DNA from: Hyphomicrobiales bacterium | GTDB lineage: Bacteria > Pseudomonadota > Alphaproteobacteria > Rhizobiales > Beijerinckiaceae | Reading direction: 5' to 3' | Length of the DNA stretch: 5,638 nt | NCBI GenBank assembly: GCA_028290595.1 | Contig: JAQGJO010000474.1 | Location: 1-5,638 of the forward strand | Shown here: piece after piece, positions 4,722 to 5,638 of the stretch | Layout: each line of letters starts with the position of its first letter | How positions within the stretch are numbered: the stretch's first letter is position 1 | Position numbers and translations under genes: made by a program | The notes under the pieces: generated by a model | Database searches by the model: none | Seen by the model: only the letters and a program-made list of their open reading frames with translations | What the model was told of the DNA's origin: nothing

Positions 4722-5638
4722 TCACGAACTGATAGGCACCATCGACAATTTCGGATTGGTCGCCGGAATATCCGCTTCCGGCAGGCCGAGTTCCTTGCGC
4801 ACGATATTGGTACCGCGCGTCAGCGCCACCATTTTGTAGAACGCGTGCATGCGGCTCATGCCCTGGCGGCCAAAGCCACAATCGCTGGTCAGGATCAGCC
4901 GCTCTGGCTCGATGTATTTCAGCGCCTTGCGGATCAGGTCGGCAACTTCCTCCGGCCGCTCGACTTGCAGCGTGCGGTGGCTGATGACGCCGATCGCGAT
5001 TTTCTTCTTCTTGGAAACCATCGAGCCGAAGTGCTCGAAGTCCACGCCCTTGTTGAAGGCGCCCTCGAAGGTCAACACATCGCAATCGAGCTGATCGAGA
5101 TAGGGCAGGGCGGCTTTGTAGGATTGATCCTTGCTGGCGACGCGCTGTGCCGCGGGCGAGCCCCAGCAGGTGTGGCACCACACTTCGCATTTGTCGCGCA
5201 GGCCTTTCACTTCGACGTTGAAGGCCTTGACCCATTCTTCCGGCTTTATCTTCTGGTTCGGGTCGGCGATTACCTGATGGATCGCCGGCTCCTCGATCTG
5301 CACCATCGGCGCGCCGGCGTCGGCGAGCGCATGATATTCCTTGTTCAGCGCAACCGACATGTCCATCAGCAGATCGAGCCGATCCTTGTAGTGCTCGTTG
5401 GTCAGCATCAGCGCCAGAAGCTGCGCCGAGATCGAGCCGACCTTGACCGGTCTGTCGGTCATCGGCGCCATCGCCTTGTAGGCGCGGTCGAGCTGCAGCG
5501 TGGTCTTGCCGATCTTGCCCACGACCGGCGGCGTCATGCGGGTTTCGATCACTTCCCACATCAGGTCGCCCGGGCCCTTGTCGGCCATGAAGCCGGCCGG
5601 CGGCACTTCGACGCGCGGCGCACCGATGCCTTCGATCC
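4722..5638 (-). CDS. MetE-like zinc methyltransferase (cobalamin-independent methionine synthase C-terminal family), 5' end outside window
   Basis: The frame is open from the right edge to TGA at 4722, giving at least 304 residues of the barrel domain of the MetE/UROD superfamily. Counting from the GTG at 5606, the zinc site appears complete: His145 and Cys147 in CEVWCHTCWGS (140-150), Glu181 in DVLTFEGAFN (176-185) and Cys243 in LTSDCGFGRQG (239-249). MVQIEEPAIHQV (101-112) matches the homocysteine-binding D/E-E-P segment. This fits transfer of a methyl group to homocysteine or another thiol. Family members of this short type lack the N-terminal MetE domain; whether this one does cannot be judged since its start is beyond the window. 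The codons upstream of the GTG at 5606 stay open and look coding (I-E-G-I-G-A-P-R-V-E), so the gene most likely starts further right. TusA follows after 22 bases. A folate-, corrinoid- or other methyl donor cannot be distinguished from this sequence. Confidence 0.9.
   Translation of the reverse strand, partial: IEGIGAPRVEVPPAGFMADKGPGDLMWEVIETRMTPPVVGKIGKTTLQLDRAYKAMAPMTDRPVKVGSISAQLLALMLTNEHYKDRLDLLMDMSVALNKEYHALADAGAPMVQIEEPAIHQVIADPNQKIKPEEWVKAFNVEVKGLRDKCEVWCHTCWGSPAAQRVASKDQSYKAALPYLDQLDCDVLTFEGAFNKGVDFEHFGSMVSKKKKIAIGVISHRTLQVERPEEVADLIRKALKYIEPERLILTSDCGFGRQGMSRMHAFYKMVALTRGTNIVRKELGLPEADIPATNPKLSMVPISS

Noticed and set aside
4699..5559. Minus-strand open frame of 286 codons overlapping the MetE-like gene
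   Set aside because: The other frame on the same strand contains all the zinc ligands and conserved segments of the MetE family; this one is Gln/Arg/Asp-rich with no motif.
1..5638. tRNA, rRNA, CRISPR array, insertion sequence or attachment site
   Set aside because: No repeated array with spacers, no transposase-like frame, no terminal inverted repeats and no tRNA-like cloverleaf with a CCA-type end were noticed; nearly all bases are explained by coding sequence. The tail-collar gene alone does not show a prophage.

Overview
The window is GC-rich bacterial DNA of about 5.6 kb with tightly packed genes. Protein types (a phage-tail-collar protein with a DUF6916-like partner, a PqqD-like/B2 pair, a TusA protein, a short MetE-like protein) and the use of GTG as well as ATG starts suggest a pseudomonadote, perhaps an alphaproteobacterium. 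That placement is an inference from family resemblance, not a search result.

Layout, left to right. (1) Bases 1-758, plus strand: the last 68 codons of a tail-collar / microcystin-dependent-type protein, then 6 bases, then a GNAT acetyltransferase. (2) Bases 737-3654, minus strand: a compact five-gene run read right to left. It holds an HPr-kinase-like kinase, a PAPS-dependent sulfotransferase, a PqqD-like RRE protein (lasso B1 type), a transglutaminase-like cysteine protease (lasso B2 type) and, after a 48-base AT-rich gap, a DUF6916-like protein. The first four are joined by a GTGA stop/start overlap, a ribosome binding site built into a stop codon, and a 44-base gene overlap, so they look like one operon. 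A promoter with a perfect TATAAT box lies just upstream of the kinase. (3) Bases 3746-4465, plus strand: a class I SAM methyltransferase, divergent from the kinase across 91 bases. (4) Bases 4475-5638, minus strand: a MetE-like zinc methyltransferase (5' end outside the window) followed by a TusA-family protein, ending in a small hairpin terminator that overlaps the methyltransferase stop codon.

The centre of interest is the kinase/sulfotransferase/B1/B2 block. B1 and B2 are the leader-binding and leader-cleaving partners of lasso peptide biosynthesis, and HPrK-like kinases are known lasso tailoring enzymes. Here there is no asparagine-synthetase-like lasso cyclase, no transporter and no convincing precursor peptide in the window. 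The block is instead flanked by phage-tail-derived genes and a GNAT. It may be a peptide- or protein-modifying system (proteolysis, phosphorylation, sulfation, possibly methylation and acetylation) whose substrate is encoded elsewhere or is one of the neighbouring proteins.
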